From Aquisediminimonas sp031376385 (lineage in GTDB: Bacteria; Pseudomonadota; Alphaproteobacteria; Sphingomonadales; Sphingomonadaceae): DNA of 64,000 nucleotides. The notes beneath the pieces are model-generated. The model saw nothing but the letters and a program-made list of their open reading frames with translations. It was not told the DNA's origin and searched no databases. Positions 26,488 to 33,658 of this stretch are shown here, piece by piece (the first letter of the stretch is position 1; the number at the start of each line of letters is the position of its first letter). The stretch spans positions 508,216 to 572,215 of the forward strand of contig JANMDQ010000023.1 in the NCBI GenBank assembly GCA_031376385.1. Reading direction: 5' to 3'. The translations under genes and the position numbers were made by a program.

Positions 26488-26563
26488 TGGTGAGCCCTGC
26501 TGGATTCGAACCAGCGACCTACTGATTAAAAGTCAGTTGCTCTACCGACTGAGCTAAGGGCCC
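26488..26563 (-). tRNA. tRNA-Lys (anticodon TTT)
   Basis: On the minus strand the 76-nt gene begins GGGCCCT and folds into a full cloverleaf: acceptor GGGCCCT / AGGGCTC (one G-T pair), D-arm with 'AGCTCAGTCGGTAGAGC', anticodon stem ACTGA / TCAGT around loop CTTTTAA (anticodon TTT, Lys), and T-arm 'GCTGGTTCGAATCCAGC'. The discriminator base A and the CCA end are encoded. It lies 18 nt downstream of folK on the same strand and may share its transcript. Confidence 0.97.
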
Positions 26564-26581
26564 TCACAACGGTCGCTTCCC

Positions 26582-27067
26582 CTAGGCAAGGCGCGCGCTG
26601 CGGTCAAGGCGTGCTTTGCAGTGCTTTACCCTTAATCCCGTAATCGGATCGCGCCAGTTGGCCGCAATTGCTGTGGCCGGCCGCAAAACAAAATCCCGCT
26701 CGCGAAAGGCGGGGTGGGGGATAGCAAGTTCAGCGGTGCTCCAAATGCCGTCCGACCATAGGATGATATCGAGGTCCAGCACCCGCGCGCGCCATCGCCT
26801 GCCCCCCTGACGGCGACCGAAACTGGCTTCAATTGCTTTTAGATGGTCTAGCACCTCCGGCGGTTCCATCTGAGTCTCAATGATCGCTGCGGCGTTTGCG
26901 TACGTCCGTTTGGAAGGGCCCAGGGGCTTACTTGAGACGATCCTGGACTGCGCAACCAACCTCACACCCAAAACGTCCATAGCCTGTTTCAGAACGGCCA
27001 CTGGAATCCCGTAACGGCTATGGCGCTGGTTAGACCCAAGAGCAATGAGGTAACGGTGGTGATGCAC
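26582..27067 (-). CDS. folK: 2-amino-4-hydroxy-6-hydroxymethyldihydropteridine pyrophosphokinase
   Basis: The 161-residue enzyme transfers pyrophosphate from ATP to the pterin in folate synthesis. Family marks are 'YLIALGSNQ' at the start, 'SSKPLGPSKRTYANAAA', 'IEASFGRR' and the signature 'RARVLDLDIIL'. Start is GTG 27067, preceded by AAGGGAAC. The C-terminal 'IPHPAFRERDFVLRP' is also typical. A tRNA-Lys gene follows on the same strand. A palindromic repeat lies just upstream (27094-27118). Confidence 0.95.
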   Translation of the reverse strand: MHHHRYLIALGSNQRHSRYGIPVAVLKQAMDVLGVRLVAQSRIVSSKPLGPSKRTYANAAAIIETQMEPPEVLDHLKAIEASFGRRQGGRRWRARVLDLDIILWSDGIWSTAELAIPHPAFRERDFVLRPATAIAANWRDPITGLRVKHCKARLDRSARLA

Positions 27068-27093
27068 CTTGTTCCCTTAACCGCTGACTCCGG

Positions 27094-27118
27094 GCTTCGA
27101 CAAGCTCAGCCTGAGCGG
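27094..27118. repeat. Palindromic repeat family A, intergenic copy
   Basis: GCTTCGACAAG followed by CTCAGCCTGAGCGG: the 25-nt core of a repeat that recurs at 27419-27468, 42425-42451, 46544-46560 and twice at 49726-49798. This copy lies between the divergent starts of folK and the uracil-DNA glycosylase gene. Confidence 0.75.
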
Positions 27119-27132
27119 TTAGGGGTTGGGTT

Positions 27133-27849
27133 GTGAACATAAACAGCCCCCTGCCCAATACCGAACCTCCCCATGACTGCGCGCTCTGCCCGCGCCTTGT
27201 CGAAACGCGCATGGCCTGCCGCGCTGAACAGCCCGACTGGTGGAACGCGCCGGTGCCTGCTTACGGCGATCCAGAGGCGTGGCTGGCCATCGTAGGCCTC
27301 GCGCCGGGCAAACAAGGCGCGAACCGCACTGGGCGGGCGTTTACGGGGGACACTTCAGGCGCGCTGCTTTGGGCAACGCTCGCTAAATTCGGGCTGGTTG
27401 AGGATCAGCCTTTACCCGCTCACCCTGAGCCCTTCGGGGCTGCTCAGGAGAGCCTTGTCGAAGGGTTGTCGCCGGATGAGGCTCTCAATGACCTTCCAAA
27501 TATGACGCTCAACGGGACCATCATCTTCAACGCTGTCAAATGCTTGCCACCGGGCAACAAGCCCACGCCAGAGGAAATCCGCACCTGCCGACCCTATTTG
27601 CGTAGCGGCTTCGATGCTCTGCCGAACCTGCGCACCATAATTGCGCTGGGCGAAATTGCCCATCAATCAGCCGTGAAGGCCAATGGCGAAAAACTACCGA
27701 AACGCCGCTTCGCGCACGGGGCAGTGCACCAGTTGCTCAACGGGAGAGTGTTGATCGACAGTTATCATCCGTCTCAACTCAATCAGAATACGGGGCGGTT
27801 AACGGTTGAGATGATGGAGGATGTGTTTGCGTTGGCTAAAGCACAATGA
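27133..27849 (+). CDS. Family-5 (UDGb) uracil-DNA glycosylase with in-frame palindromic insertion
   Basis: This 238-residue protein removes deaminated bases from DNA. Evidence: an iron-sulfur cysteine start ('DCALCPRLV', with a further Cys in 'TRMACRA' and one in 'NAVKCLPPGNKP'), the family-5 active-site block 'GLAPGKQGANRTGRAFTGD' and the C-terminal 'VLIDSYHPSQLNQNTGR'. GTG 27133 is the start. Residues about 96-112 ('HPEPFGAAQESLVEGLS') are encoded by a repeat-family-A palindrome and break the usual spacing between the active-site block and the 'NAVKC' block. The frame stays open, so the gene is probably still functional, with a loop added. Confidence 0.88.
   Translation: MNINSPLPNTEPPHDCALCPRLVETRMACRAEQPDWWNAPVPAYGDPEAWLAIVGLAPGKQGANRTGRAFTGDTSGALLWATLAKFGLVEDQPLPAHPEPFGAAQESLVEGLSPDEALNDLPNMTLNGTIIFNAVKCLPPGNKPTPEEIRTCRPYLRSGFDALPNLRTIIALGEIAHQSAVKANGEKLPKRRFAHGAVHQLLNGRVLIDSYHPSQLNQNTGRLTVEMMEDVFALAKAQ
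27419..27468. repeat. Palindromic repeat family A inside the uracil-DNA glycosylase gene
   Basis: On the minus strand the segment reads CCCTTCGACAAGGCTCTCC, TGAGCAGCCC, CGAAGGGCTCAGGGTGAGCGG, the longer form of the repeat family, with CCCTTCG / CGAAGGG arms. It is inserted in frame in the coding sequence and contributes about 17 residues. The inserted peptide has no counterpart in the expected family pattern. Confidence 0.75.
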
Positions 27850-27861
27850 CTTTTTATCAAT

Positions 27862-27938
27862 CGTCATTGCGAGCGAAGCGCGGCAATCCAGAGCCGGGGG
27901 CTGCCTGTCTGGATTGCCGCGCTTCGCTCGCAATGACG
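27862..27938. repeat. 77-nt hairpin with perfect 30-bp arms (repeat family C)
   Basis: The arms 27862-27891 and 27909-27938 are exact reverse complements over 30 bp (core TTGCGAGCGAAGCGCGGCAA) around a 17-nt GC-rich loop. It lies 13 nt after the glycosylase stop and 24 nt before the next start. It can act as a transcription block, but no T run follows. Only one copy is in this window. Its perfection suggests recent insertion or active maintenance. Confidence 0.85.
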
Positions 27939-27962
27939 ACGAAAAATGGCTAAGGACGTTCG

Positions 27963-28229
27963 ATGAACGAAAATATCCCACCCAGTTTTTATCCAGTCTT
28001 GCTGCTGCAAGACCGTTACGGCGGGGTGTACAGCGGTGGCCAGTGGATCGCCATTCACGAAGCGAACAGGCTAGTTACGCTGGAAACACGCGCAGCATGG
28101 GTGGTTGTGCATGGACCAAGCGGTAATGATTTCGACGCCGCATCGTTTTGGAGTGAACCGCCGGACTGGATTGCAGTTGGAGCGTCTCCGGATGAGGCGA
28201 TTAAGGCATTGCTTGGCAGCCAAACTTAG
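27963..28229 (+). CDS. Small uncharacterised protein (88 residues)
   Basis: ATG 27963 follows AAGGAC at a proper distance. The acidic 88-residue chain has no signal peptide and no cysteine. It contains 'YPVLLLQDRYGGVYSGGQWIAI' near the start and 'WIAVGASPDEAIKALLG' at the end, a beta-rich body with a final helix. I do not recognise a named family. It is 20 nt upstream of a HEPN-domain gene in the same orientation, so the two may be one accessory unit. Confidence 0.6.
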   Translation: MNENIPPSFYPVLLLQDRYGGVYSGGQWIAIHEANRLVTLETRAAWVVVHGPSGNDFDAASFWSEPPDWIAVGASPDEAIKALLGSQT

Positions 28230-28249
28230 ACAACTTACAGGGATCAAAC

Positions 28250-28948
28250 ATGACTGAAGCTAAGCAGGTTTTCGAAAATGCTCTTGTCGATGCGGAAAAC
28301 TTAATGTGGTTTCATGAGGAGTTTGGTGGCGCAGACCCGGGGAAGCGGGCTGCTTATTTTCAGTCACTTAGTAAGTCGGCAATTATCCTTTTGTGCTCTG
28401 CTTGGGAATCTTATGTAGAGACAATCATACTGGAGATTGTTGACTTGCAGATTTCTCTCGCAAAGGAGGCGTTACACCTTCCTCTGAACCTGCAATCTAT
28501 TTCGACTGTCCACATCAAAGCAATGAAAGATGACCGCGCATGGCTGAAAGTTGCCGGAGAAGGTTGGCGCAAGATTGCGCGAGAAGCGTGCCTTGCAAAT
28601 CTAGGTCGTTTGCATTCACCACATACGAAAGCGGTATCTGATCAATTTAACACTATACTTGGTGTCGAAAAAATCTCCGAAGCTTGGAGCTGGAAAGCTG
28701 CAAGGAATATTGGCGGTAGAATTGACAATTTGGTCAAACTAAGAGGCGATTTAGCTCACGCAAAATCCAGCCAAATGTCGGTACAAAAACTAATTGTCAC
28801 CCAGAATATAAACTTAATTCGACGGGTTGTTGACTGCACGGACGCGTATTTGGTGGCCGAGGGGTTTTTCACAAATCCTCCACCAACCGCCCGTAGAGCT
28901 CTGGCCGCCGGTCCCGGAAGAAGCCGAATGCGGCCCGGTGTTTCCTGA
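28250..28948 (+). CDS. HEPN-domain protein (RiboL-PSP-HEPN-like), 3' end running into aguB
   Basis: This 232-residue, mostly helical protein carries 'KLRGDLAH' (R165, H170), the R-x4-H motif of HEPN RNases. It also has the early helical block 'SAIILLCSAWESYVETIILE' typical of the RiboL-PSP-HEPN group, whose members occur in RNA-processing and conflict systems. Start ATG 28250 follows AGGGATC. The last 26 codons are antisense to the aguB 3' end, and the C-terminal tail ('ARRALAAGPGRSRMRPGVS') looks like read-through rather than evolved protein. The original stop was probably lost when the gene landed here. Biochemical role is unproven. Confidence 0.68.
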   Translation: MTEAKQVFENALVDAENLMWFHEEFGGADPGKRAAYFQSLSKSAIILLCSAWESYVETIILEIVDLQISLAKEALHLPLNLQSISTVHIKAMKDDRAWLKVAGEGWRKIAREACLANLGRLHSPHTKAVSDQFNTILGVEKISEAWSWKAARNIGGRIDNLVKLRGDLAHAKSSQMSVQKLIVTQNINLIRRVVDCTDAYLVAEGFFTNPPPTARRALAAGPGRSRMRPGVS

Positions 28949-29717
28949 TCACATCCAAATCGAACTCCACGACCAGCACGCCGCTTTCCTCCGCGCCATA
29001 TTCCACTAGCATATCGCCGCGTTCATTCGTGATGAAGCTATGGCCGTAAAAGGTCATGGCCCCCTCCGCGCCGATGCGGTTGCTCGCGATCACAGGCACA
29101 ACGTTCGAGACCGCATGACCGACCATCGCGCGTCGCCACAGCCGTGACGTGTCCAGTTCCTCCGCCGCCGGTTCATCGCCGATAGCAGTGGGAAACATCA
29201 GCACATCCGCCCCCATCAGCATCATCGCGCGGGCAGTCTCAGGATACCATTGATCCCAGCATATACCCACGCCGATGCGGCCATATTTGGTGTCCCACAC
29301 TTTGAAACCCGTGTTGCCGGGGCGGAAATAAAATTTCTCGGTATAGCCGGGGCCGTCTGGGATATGGCTTTTGCGGTAGATGCCCATCACTGCGCCCGCA
29401 TCATCAATCATGGCGAGGCTGTTGTAATAATGCTGCCCATCACGTTCGAAGAAGCTGCACGGGATATAGATTTGCAATTCCGCAGCAAGGGCCTGCATCG
29501 CGAGCACGCTAGGATGCTCCCCCACAGGCTTGGCGCTCGCGAAATAGCGCTCATGCTGTTCCTGACAGAAATAGGGGCCTTCAAATAATTCAGGTGGCAG
29601 GATGATGCGCGCGCCGTGCTGCGCAGCCTCGCGCACTTGCGCTTCGACAGCGGCGATATTGGCCTCTAGCGGACCCGGCAAAGCAAGTTGAAGAGCAGCT
29701 ACTTTCATCTTTGTCAT
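28869..29717 (-). CDS. aguB: N-carbamoylputrescine amidase
   Basis: This 282-residue nitrilase-superfamily enzyme splits N-carbamoylputrescine into putrescine, CO2 and ammonia, the last step of the agmatine route to polyamines. The catalytic triad E43 ('PPELFEG'), K116 ('YRKSHIPDGPGY') and C153 ('GICWDQWYPE') is complete. ATG 29717 has AAGGAG five bases upstream. Agmatine deiminase (AguA), its usual partner, is not in the window. Its 3' end overlaps the HEPN gene tail by 80 nt on the opposite strand. Confidence 0.92.
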   Translation of the reverse strand: MTKMKVAALQLALPGPLEANIAAVEAQVREAAQHGARIILPPELFEGPYFCQEQHERYFASAKPVGEHPSVLAMQALAAELQIYIPCSFFERDGQHYYNSLAMIDDAGAVMGIYRKSHIPDGPGYTEKFYFRPGNTGFKVWDTKYGRIGVGICWDQWYPETARAMMLMGADVLMFPTAIGDEPAAEELDTSRLWRRAMVGHAVSNVVPVIASNRIGAEGAMTFYGHSFITNERGDMLVEYGAEESGVLVVEFDLDVIRKHRAAFGFFRDRRPELYGRLVEDL

Positions 29718-29734
29718 CTCGGCTCCTTACAGGA

Positions 29735-31279
29735 TTAGGCCCACCACTGCACAGCCGTTGCGATTGCGGCCCCCGCCACTGCTGCAAAGATCAGTTTCAA
29801 TCCGCCGCCTGTGCGGTCGCCCTTGTCCCACATCAGTTTGATCGGCGGCAATGGCGGTGCTTCTGGGGCAGCGCCCTTTTTGGGAATTTGCTGATCCAGC
29901 CGCCGGATGAGGTCTGGGATGAGCGCGAGCGTATCAGCCTGTTTCTTGATGCCATCCGCGATCAGAGCCTCTGGCCCCAATTCGCCTCTGATCCAGTCAC
30001 GCACATAGGGCGCCGCGACATCCCACATGTTGATCGATGGGTTCAGAGACGTCGCAATCCCTTCCACCATCACCATGGTTTTTTGAAGGAGCAGCAGGTG
30101 CGGCTGCGTTTGCATGTCGAAATCACGCGTGATCGCGAATAGGCTGTCGAGCATCTGGCCAATCGAAAGCTCAGACACTGACTTGCCCCGGGTTGGCTCC
30201 CCCACCGCGCGCAGAGCCGTCGCGAATTCATCGACATTATGATAGCTTGGCACATACTGCGCCTCAAAATGGATCTGCGCGACGCGTTTGTAATTGCCAG
30301 TGGTCAGGCCGTAGAGAATCTCCGCCAGCCAGAAACGCGCTTGTTTGTTGATGCGGCCCATGATGCCAAAATCAATCGCCACAATCGTGCCGTCTGCGCG
30401 AACGAACAAATTGCCCTGATGCATGTCCGCGTGAAAGAAACCTTCCGCAATCGCTTGATGCAGGAAGGTCAAAACGAGCCGCTCGGCGAGTTTTGGCAGA
30501 TCGTGCCCAGCGTCGCGCAGCGCATCCAGATTGGAAATCTTGATGCCGTCAATCCATTCCAGCGTCATGACCCGGCCTGACGTGCGGTCCCAATCAATCG
30601 ACGGAATATCATAGCCGGGCACGGAGGCCGTCGCTTCCTTCAGTTCAGATGCACTGGCCGCTTCACGCCGCAAATCCAGTTCGCGCAGGGTCCAGCGTTT
30701 GAGGTTGGCAATGACCAATTGCGGGCGCAGACGCGCAGCCTCTCCGCCCAAAGCTTCCAAATGCGCGGCGGCCCATTCGTAGGTTTCAATATCGCGGGCA
30801 AATTGTTCACGGATGCCGGGGCGAAGGACTTTCACCGCCACGTCCTTGCCGTCCGTCGTCCGGGCCTTGTGCACTTGCGCGATGGATGCCGCACCCACGG
30901 GAACAGGATCAATATAATCAAACAACTCTGCCGCGGGACGGTTCAGGCTGAGATCAATTTCAGCATAGATTTTCTCAAACGGGGCTGCCGGCAGCTGATC
31001 CTGCAGCATCAGTAAGTTGAGCGCCGCTTCGCCGCCAATCACATCGGGCCGAGTGGCCAGCGTCTGCCCCAGTTTGATTGCGGCCGGGCCAATCTCCCGG
31101 AAAGCTCCGGCATAATCGGGTTCCTTGGGCATGAACAGGCCAAAGCGTGCCACGCGGCACAGGCGCCGCACAGGCAATGGCAAGTTGCGGTTCGTTTCCA
31201 AAGCCGTGAGCGCGCCGTGCCGAGCCAGCGTGCGTCCCCAACGAAGCAGCCGCCATAAATGGGTGGTGTTGGAGGTCAA
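29735..31279 (-). CDS. ubiB: Ubiquinone biosynthesis protein UbiB (atypical kinase/ATPase)
   Basis: The 514-residue ABC1/ADCK family protein has the KxGQ motif ('AIKLGQTLATRPDVIG', near residue 70), the Ala-rich loop region 'VPVGAASIAQVHKA', the catalytic 'FHADMHQGNLFV' and metal 'VAIDFGIMG'. Its C-terminus ends in one or two hydrophobic segments ('LIFAAVAGAAIATAVQW') that anchor it at the inner membrane. It supports ubiquinone assembly. TTG start overlaps the ubiE stop by 4 nt, as is common for ubiE-ubiB. Confidence 0.94.
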   Translation of the reverse strand: MTSNTTHLWRLLRWGRTLARHGALTALETNRNLPLPVRRLCRVARFGLFMPKEPDYAGAFREIGPAAIKLGQTLATRPDVIGGEAALNLLMLQDQLPAAPFEKIYAEIDLSLNRPAAELFDYIDPVPVGAASIAQVHKARTTDGKDVAVKVLRPGIREQFARDIETYEWAAAHLEALGGEAARLRPQLVIANLKRWTLRELDLRREAASASELKEATASVPGYDIPSIDWDRTSGRVMTLEWIDGIKISNLDALRDAGHDLPKLAERLVLTFLHQAIAEGFFHADMHQGNLFVRADGTIVAIDFGIMGRINKQARFWLAEILYGLTTGNYKRVAQIHFEAQYVPSYHNVDEFATALRAVGEPTRGKSVSELSIGQMLDSLFAITRDFDMQTQPHLLLLQKTMVMVEGIATSLNPSINMWDVAAPYVRDWIRGELGPEALIADGIKKQADTLALIPDLIRRLDQQIPKKGAAPEAPPLPPIKLMWDKGDRTGGGLKLIFAAVAGAAIATAVQWWA

Positions 31280-32019
31280 ATTTTCCAGCCGCTATGGATT
31301 GCCACAAGTCCGCCGAGCAGCGGTTCCACTTTGGCCTGCACGAAACCAGCCGCGCCGACCATGCGTTCAAAAGACGGCATGTCAGGAAAACGGCGAATCG
31401 ATTCAATCAAATAGCGATAGCTATCCTCATCCTTGGCAACGATCTGACCAATTTTGGGGACGATCTTATGGCTATAGGCATCGTAGATTTCAGCAAAGCC
31501 GGGCCAAAGCGTAGTCGAGAATTCCAGACAATAGAACCGCCCGCCGCGTTTGAGAACACGGTGGGCCTCCGCCAAGGCCTTGTCGATATGGGTGACATTC
31601 CGGATGCCGAACGCAATTGTATAAGCATCAAAGCTGCGATCATCGAAGGTCAGAACTTCTGCGTTCTGTTCCGACCAAGTCAGCCCGCCGCCTTCCTGCG
31701 ACGTGGCGCGCTTCATCGCCCGTTCCATACCTACCAGCAGCATATCTGTGTTGATATCAGCGACAGTGATCATTGCCCCGCTGGGCTGCATCCGGAACGC
31801 AATGTCTCCCGTGCCGCCAGCCATATCGAGGATCATTTCACCTTCGCGCGGTTTCACGCGCCGCACGAAGCGATCTTTCCACAGCCGGTGCATGCCCACT
31901 GACATCGCATCGTTCATCCGGTCATAACTGCGCGCGACATTTGAAAAGACATCGCCAACGCGACCGACTTTTTCATCCGCTGGGATATCTTCATATCCAA
32001 AGGAAGCTGTTTCGTTCAT
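31276..32019 (-). CDS. ubiE: Ubiquinone/menaquinone C-methyltransferase UbiE
   Basis: The 247-residue SAM-dependent methyltransferase has the SAM loop 'ILDMAGGTGDIAFRM', the UbiE signature 'YDRMNDAMSVGMHRLWKDR', and 'AFGIRNVTHIDKALAEAHRVLKRGG'. It methylates the ring carbon of the benzoquinol precursor of ubiquinone. It precedes ubiB with a 4-nt overlap. It is divergent from mutM with 46 nt between starts, a usual arrangement in this group of bacteria. Confidence 0.95.
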   Translation of the reverse strand: MNETASFGYEDIPADEKVGRVGDVFSNVARSYDRMNDAMSVGMHRLWKDRFVRRVKPREGEMILDMAGGTGDIAFRMQPSGAMITVADINTDMLLVGMERAMKRATSQEGGGLTWSEQNAEVLTFDDRSFDAYTIAFGIRNVTHIDKALAEAHRVLKRGGRFYCLEFSTTLWPGFAEIYDAYSHKIVPKIGQIVAKDEDSYRYLIESIRRFPDMPSFERMVGAAGFVQAKVEPLLGGLVAIHSGWKI

Positions 32020-32065
32020 GCCGCCGCTCTAGCCAAGTGGTTGCCCGCCCGCTAGCGGATTCAAC

Positions 32066-32878
32066 GTGCCAGAGCTTCCTGAAGTCGAAACAACTGTGCG
32101 CGGGTTGATGCCTGTGCTGCGCGGCCAGCGTCTGGCGCGCGTTGAAACGCGCCGCGCTGATCTGCGCCGCCCGTTTCCGATTGATTTGCGCCAGCGGATG
32201 ACCGGGGCAGTGATCATAGGCCTGTCCCGCCGCGCCAAATACGGCCTCATTGAAACGGACCGGGGTGATACGATGGTTTTCCATCTTGGCATGTCAGGCC
32301 GGTGGCGCGTCGATCCTCAGGACGTGCTGACCCATGATCATCTGATATTGGAAACTGAGGGCGGTCGCGTGGTGGCCCTGAATGATCCCCGCCGATTCGG
32401 ATCAGTCGATTTGGTGGAGACTGCCGCCTTAGCCGAATTTTCAGCCTTTGCCGCGATGGGGCCCGAGCCGCTGGGCGATGAATTTGGCGCAGCCTATTTG
32501 GCCAAAGTGCTTGAAGGCCGCGCGGCACCGATCAAAAGCCTGCTGCTGGATCAACGCGTCGTGGCAGGCCTTGGCAATATTTACGTCTGCGAGGCGCTGC
32601 ATATTTCCGGCATCGCGCCTTGGACACCAAGCGGCCACATCACCAAAACACGCCTGAGTCGGCTGGTTATCGCGATTAAGGACGTGCTGGCTGCGGCCAT
32701 CGAAGCGGGCGGATCGACACTGCGTGATTATGCACGGCCGAACGGAGAGCTTGGCTATTTCTTCAAACAATGGCGCGTTTACGGGCGAGAAGGTCAAGAC
32801 TGCGCTTGCGGAAAGCCCGTGTTGCGCCGCGTTGATGCAGGCAGATCCACCTTCTACTGTGGCAAATGTCAGCGTTAG
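32066..32878 (+). CDS. mutM: Formamidopyrimidine-DNA glycosylase
   Basis: The 270-residue enzyme starts at GTG 32066. Mature N-terminus PELPEVE gives the catalytic Pro and Glu that attack oxidised purines such as 8-oxoguanine. Further marks are 'FHLGMSGRWR', 'DQRVVAGLGNIYVCEALH' (helix-two-turn-helix) and a C-terminal four-Cys zinc finger ('CACGKPV' ... 'FYCGKCQ'). The gene precedes rpsT and dnaA as in many alphaproteobacteria. Confidence 0.96.
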   Translation: MPELPEVETTVRGLMPVLRGQRLARVETRRADLRRPFPIDLRQRMTGAVIIGLSRRAKYGLIETDRGDTMVFHLGMSGRWRVDPQDVLTHDHLILETEGGRVVALNDPRRFGSVDLVETAALAEFSAFAAMGPEPLGDEFGAAYLAKVLEGRAAPIKSLLLDQRVVAGLGNIYVCEALHISGIAPWTPSGHITKTRLSRLVIAIKDVLAAAIEAGGSTLRDYARPNGELGYFFKQWRVYGREGQDCACGKPVLRRVDAGRSTFYCGKCQR

Positions 32879-32881
32879 CGG

Positions 32882-32910
32882 TTGACCTGCGGACTTGGCT
32901 TGGCTAATAC
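32882..32910 (+). promoter_or_regulatory. Predicted sigma-70 promoter of rpsT
   Basis: TTGACC (32882-32887) and TAATAC (32905-32910) are separated by exactly 17 nt. The expected start of transcription is near 32917, leaving a leader of about 65 nt before the S20 start. It lies directly behind the mutM stop. Confidence 0.65.
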
Positions 32911-32981
32911 GGAAACATCGGTGGTGCGGGTGATTCCGCGCCGCTTTTCTTTTTGCACTATTAGTCGAAGGTTTTTGATCT

Positions 32982-33245
32982 ATGGCGAACACGCCCCAGG
33001 CCCGCAAGCGCATCCGTCGCAATGACCGTCGTGCCGAAATCAATCACAACCGGATCAGCCGCATTCGCACGTTCGTAAAGCGCGTAGAAGCTGCGATTGG
33101 CGCTGGCGACAAAGCTGCAGCGTCAGAAGCTCTGCTCGCCGCTCAGCCAGAAATGGCAAAGGGCGTTGCCAAGGGCGTCCTTCACAAGAACACTGTTTCG
33201 CGGAAATTCTCGCGCCTGACGAAAGCCGTTTCAGCCATCGCCTAA
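32982..33245 (+). CDS. rpsT: Ribosomal protein S20
   Basis: The 87-residue basic protein 'MANTPQARKRIRRNDRRAEI' is typical S20, which binds 16S rRNA early in small-subunit assembly. Later conserved blocks are 'RIRTFVKRVEAAIGAGDKAA' and 'KGVLHKNTVSRKFSRLTKAV'. A GAAGG lies 10 nt before the ATG. It has its own promoter and terminator. Confidence 0.98.
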   Translation: MANTPQARKRIRRNDRRAEINHNRISRIRTFVKRVEAAIGAGDKAAASEALLAAQPEMAKGVAKGVLHKNTVSRKFSRLTKAVSAIA

Positions 33246-33270
33246 TCTCAATTTGAGACAATGGTTAACA

Positions 33271-33306
33271 AGGCCCGCTGATCACATGATTGGCGGGCCT
33301 TTTTGT
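33271..33306 (+). terminator. Rho-independent terminator after rpsT
   Basis: An 8-bp stem AGGCCCGC (33271-33278) pairs with GCGGGCCT (33293-33300) around a 14-nt loop and is followed at once by TTTTGTTTG. It lies 25 nt after the rpsT stop. Confidence 0.88.
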
Positions 33307-33658
33307 TTGTGATGAGAAAATGACAAGAACCACCGAGTCCCCGCGATTCGCATCCTGTCTAAAATGACCCCCGTCTTATTTATTGTGATAAATCATATGG
33401 TTATTCTGTTTTTACAGATTCCCGTGCTTCTTGCCGTCAATCCGATTTATTTCAATTTTGTGAAATTGATTCGTTGATTGGGCGTGCCCCATCTCCCACA
33501 AATTGATCATCGGCTCCGCGCGAATCAGCGAAGAGCTTGGGGTCAGATCAGCTTTGTACCGGAGCGCCATATATTTGACGCGGCGGAGACGATGTGACTG
33601 GATTTGGGGGGACTGCTTCGGGGTGAGGCGGGACTGATGTGATAGGTAGGGAGTGTTC
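33307..33658 (+). other. AT-rich leader region of dnaA
   Basis: No gene is seen in this 350-nt stretch. It is clearly AT-rich between about 33370 and 33475, where a small inverted repeat CAATTT-TGTG-AAATTG lies at 33453-33468. The dnaA promoter is expected here. No exact DnaA box (TTATNCACA) was found, so neither autoregulation nor an origin can be supported at this spot. The last 60 nt are G-rich and hold the ribosome binding site. Confidence 0.45.

Noticed and set aside
33361..33480. Possible DnaA boxes or origin in front of dnaA
   Set aside because: The AT-rich stretch contains TTGTGATAA and TTTGTGAAA but no 9-mer that fits TTATNCACA. Not enough for an origin.
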